From positions 494,501-558,500 of the forward strand of contig CANMSD010000003.1 in the NCBI GenBank assembly GCA_947500645.1: a DNA stretch of 64,000 nucleotides, given 5' to 3'. The position numbers and the translations under genes are program-made. The DNA comes from an uncultured Erythrobacter sp. (GTDB lineage: Bacteria; Pseudomonadota; Alphaproteobacteria; Sphingomonadales; Sphingomonadaceae). A model generated the notes under the pieces. That model was not told where the DNA came from. It did not search any database and saw nothing but the letters and a program-made list of their open reading frames with translations. Below, one piece after another: positions 62,970-64,000 of the stretch. The stretch's first letter is position 1, and each line of letters starts with the position of its first letter.

Positions 62970-63868
62970 GAAAGTCCCTTACGGCCAAAGAGCCGACGCC
63001 ACGCTCGGAGAGCCAGGGCCTTGCCCCGGCTTTGTCCGGGCCAGCGTGGGGGTGCTTTCGGCTCGACGCCAATCCGGCGCAGCAGCAAATTGGCGCAGCG
63101 TGCGTCGCTTTCATCACAGCTCCAGTTGGAACGCCAGGTGATAGATAGCGAAATCGAGCTGCGCGGACCGTTACGGACGAAATGCGGGGCCATGACAGGT
63201 ACGTAGACCGCATCGCCCGGCCCGAGCGGATATTCGCGGCCATGGCTCGCAAAGGCATCGTCCCATTTCAGTTCGCGCGCGCCGCCAGCGTGGTAGGTCT
63301 CATGCGCTGCGTCGCTGGCAAATCGCGTGTCGCCTGCCTGAAACTGCGTCATCACCTTGCTACCGGTCACCTGCAGCAAGATGTTGTGTTCGGGATCGAA
63401 GTGATAGGGCGTCACCGCGCCTGGGCTAGAAATGAAGATGAAGGCTTGGGGAGTGAGCATCTCGCCAGTCTTGGCCTCAATCTGCTCCAGCAACTCTCCG
63501 AGCAGATCATGCAACAGAGCTTCGTAAGACGTTACCTGCTCGACGTTCTTGAGCACAGCCCAGCTGTCTGACTCATGCACCTTGCGGATCGTTTCACCGA
63601 TCGAGAGGCCGTTGCCATCCGGCTTGCCATCAACCCCGATCGGCAAGTCGCCGCAGTTATACTCGACCGACGTTTCGGGCAGCCGCTCAGCCAGATCGGC
63701 AAGCGCCTCTAATTCGAGGAGTGGATGTCTATCGAGAGCGTGCCGCAGCATATGCGGACCTTCAGGATAATACGCTGCGAACCTCGCACGCGCCTCGACA
63801 TCAAAGATCGTCGGAGCCGATGCACGCCCGTTTTGCCAATCGGTCGGATCGAAAATCGGCGCGTTCAT
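62966..63868 (-). CDS. Cupin/JmjC-like Fe(II) dioxygenase-type protein
   Basis: 300 residues. The HXD pair H156-F-D158 (TPYHFDPEHN) and the distal H229 (APHFVRNG) form the facial triad of a 2-oxoglutarate-dependent JmjC-like cupin. A basic C-terminal tail is present. The substrate is unknown. It overlaps the GNAT gene downstream and a partial gene upstream by ATGA junctions, so the three are one operon. Confidence 0.8.
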   Translation of the reverse strand: MNAPIFDPTDWQNGRASAPTIFDVEARARFAAYYPEGPHMLRHALDRHPLLELEALADLAERLPETSVEYNCGDLPIGVDGKPDGNGLSIGETIRKVHESDSWAVLKNVEQVTSYEALLHDLLGELLEQIEAKTGEMLTPQAFIFISSPGAVTPYHFDPEHNILLQVTGSKVMTQFQAGDTRFASDAAHETYHAGGARELKWDDAFASHGREYPLGPGDAVYVPVMAPHFVRNGPRSSISLSITWRSNWSCDESDARCANLLLRRIGVEPKAPPRWPGQSRGKALALRAWRRLFGRKGLS

Positions 63869-64000
63869 TCGGCTTTTCCTTTGCGCAATTCGCGGCGCAT
63901 CAATTGCTGAAACATGGCCCGGCGAAGCTTGCCGCCAATGGCGATGTTGTAGCTATGGAGGCTGCGTTTCTCGCGCCACAAGCGCTCGATCATCGAGTGT
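63865..64000 (-). CDS. C-terminal end of an unidentified gene (partial)
   Basis: The reverse strand holds an open frame running to TGA at 63865-63867, overlapping the cupin-like start. The visible end reads HSMIERLWREKRSLHSYNI ... MRRELRKGKAE, a helical basic tail. Too little is present to identify it. It continues beyond the window edge. Confidence 0.6.
   Translation of the reverse strand, partial: HSMIERLWREKRSLHSYNIAIGGKLRRAMFQQLMRRELRKGKAE

Noticed and set aside
1..64000. CRISPR arrays, integrases, transposases, prophage or plasmid genes
   Set aside because: No regularly spaced repeats and no matching proteins were seen on either strand.

Overview
The window looks like chromosomal DNA of an alphaproteobacterium of the order Sphingomonadales, most likely Erythrobacteraceae (Erythrobacter, Altererythrobacter, Qipengyuania and relatives). 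This is inferred from high GC with strong GC3 bias, three-gene pyridine nucleotide transhydrogenase (pntAA-pntAB-pntB), the infA-maf-rng-yacG order, a DUF6894-sized small protein near OmpA, an ABA4-like protein, two large TonB-dependent receptors, a carotenoid oxygenase and many short convergent or overlapping gene junctions. No phage, plasmid, transposase or CRISPR signature was seen; nearly all of the sequence is coding.

Layout. 0-3.6 kb: end of an outer membrane protein with its terminator, a secreted PhoD-like phosphatase, then a reverse-strand pair of an NtrC-like regulator and a short-chain dehydrogenase. 3.9-7.7 kb: a cytochrome oxidase subunit IV-like peptide in front of the transhydrogenase operon, which is interrupted between pntAA and pntAB by a DUF559 nuclease gene framed by two 50-bp inverted repeats. 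7.8-11.8 kb: a parallel beta-helix protein coupled to a diheme cytochrome, a hydrolase and a racemase-like protein. 12-18 kb: dgt, a Rossmann protein, an ABA4-like membrane protein, an acyl-CoA ligase, a DUF938 protein, a tiny entericidin-like lipoprotein and an EamA transporter. 18-28 kb: an isolated cpaF, a GT-C-like membrane protein, an EamA transporter, glmS with a GFA protein, and a GGDEF-EAL protein.

27.8-37.5 kb: purQ-purS, a TonB receptor, an M16 peptidase, then a reverse-strand array infA-maf-rng-yacG-tRNA-Phe-purC with a 36-bp perfect palindrome between rng and yacG. 37.7-50.5 kb: a second TonB receptor with an unusual Gly/Pro-rich insert, a hydrolase plus wax ester synthase operon, a BaiN/HI0933 flavoprotein, uvrC, a LysR regulator divergent from a duplicated alpha/beta-barrel protein (followed by what looks like a decayed reading frame), and a CHASE2-degenerate GGDEF-EAL protein. 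50.5-57.5 kb: an 11-codon reading frame with its own ribosome binding site and terminator, an AbgT transporter, a Crp/Fnr regulator, OmpA, two unknown proteins and Fe-type sodB. 57.7-64 kb: a protein of unknown function, a carotenoid oxygenase, a double UspA protein, TesB, and three overlapping reverse-strand genes (GNAT/FemAB-like, cupin/JmjC-like, and one cut by the window edge).

The strongest leads are the inverted-repeat-framed DUF559 cassette inside the pnt operon, the translated-looking 11-codon gene, the 36-bp hairpin in the infA-purC array, the beta-helix/diheme cytochrome pair, and several proteins with altered key residues (sigma-54 activator loop, racemase catalytic position, GGDEF site). 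No large new defence or biosynthetic system is evident; all functional claims rest on reading motifs by eye, with no database search.
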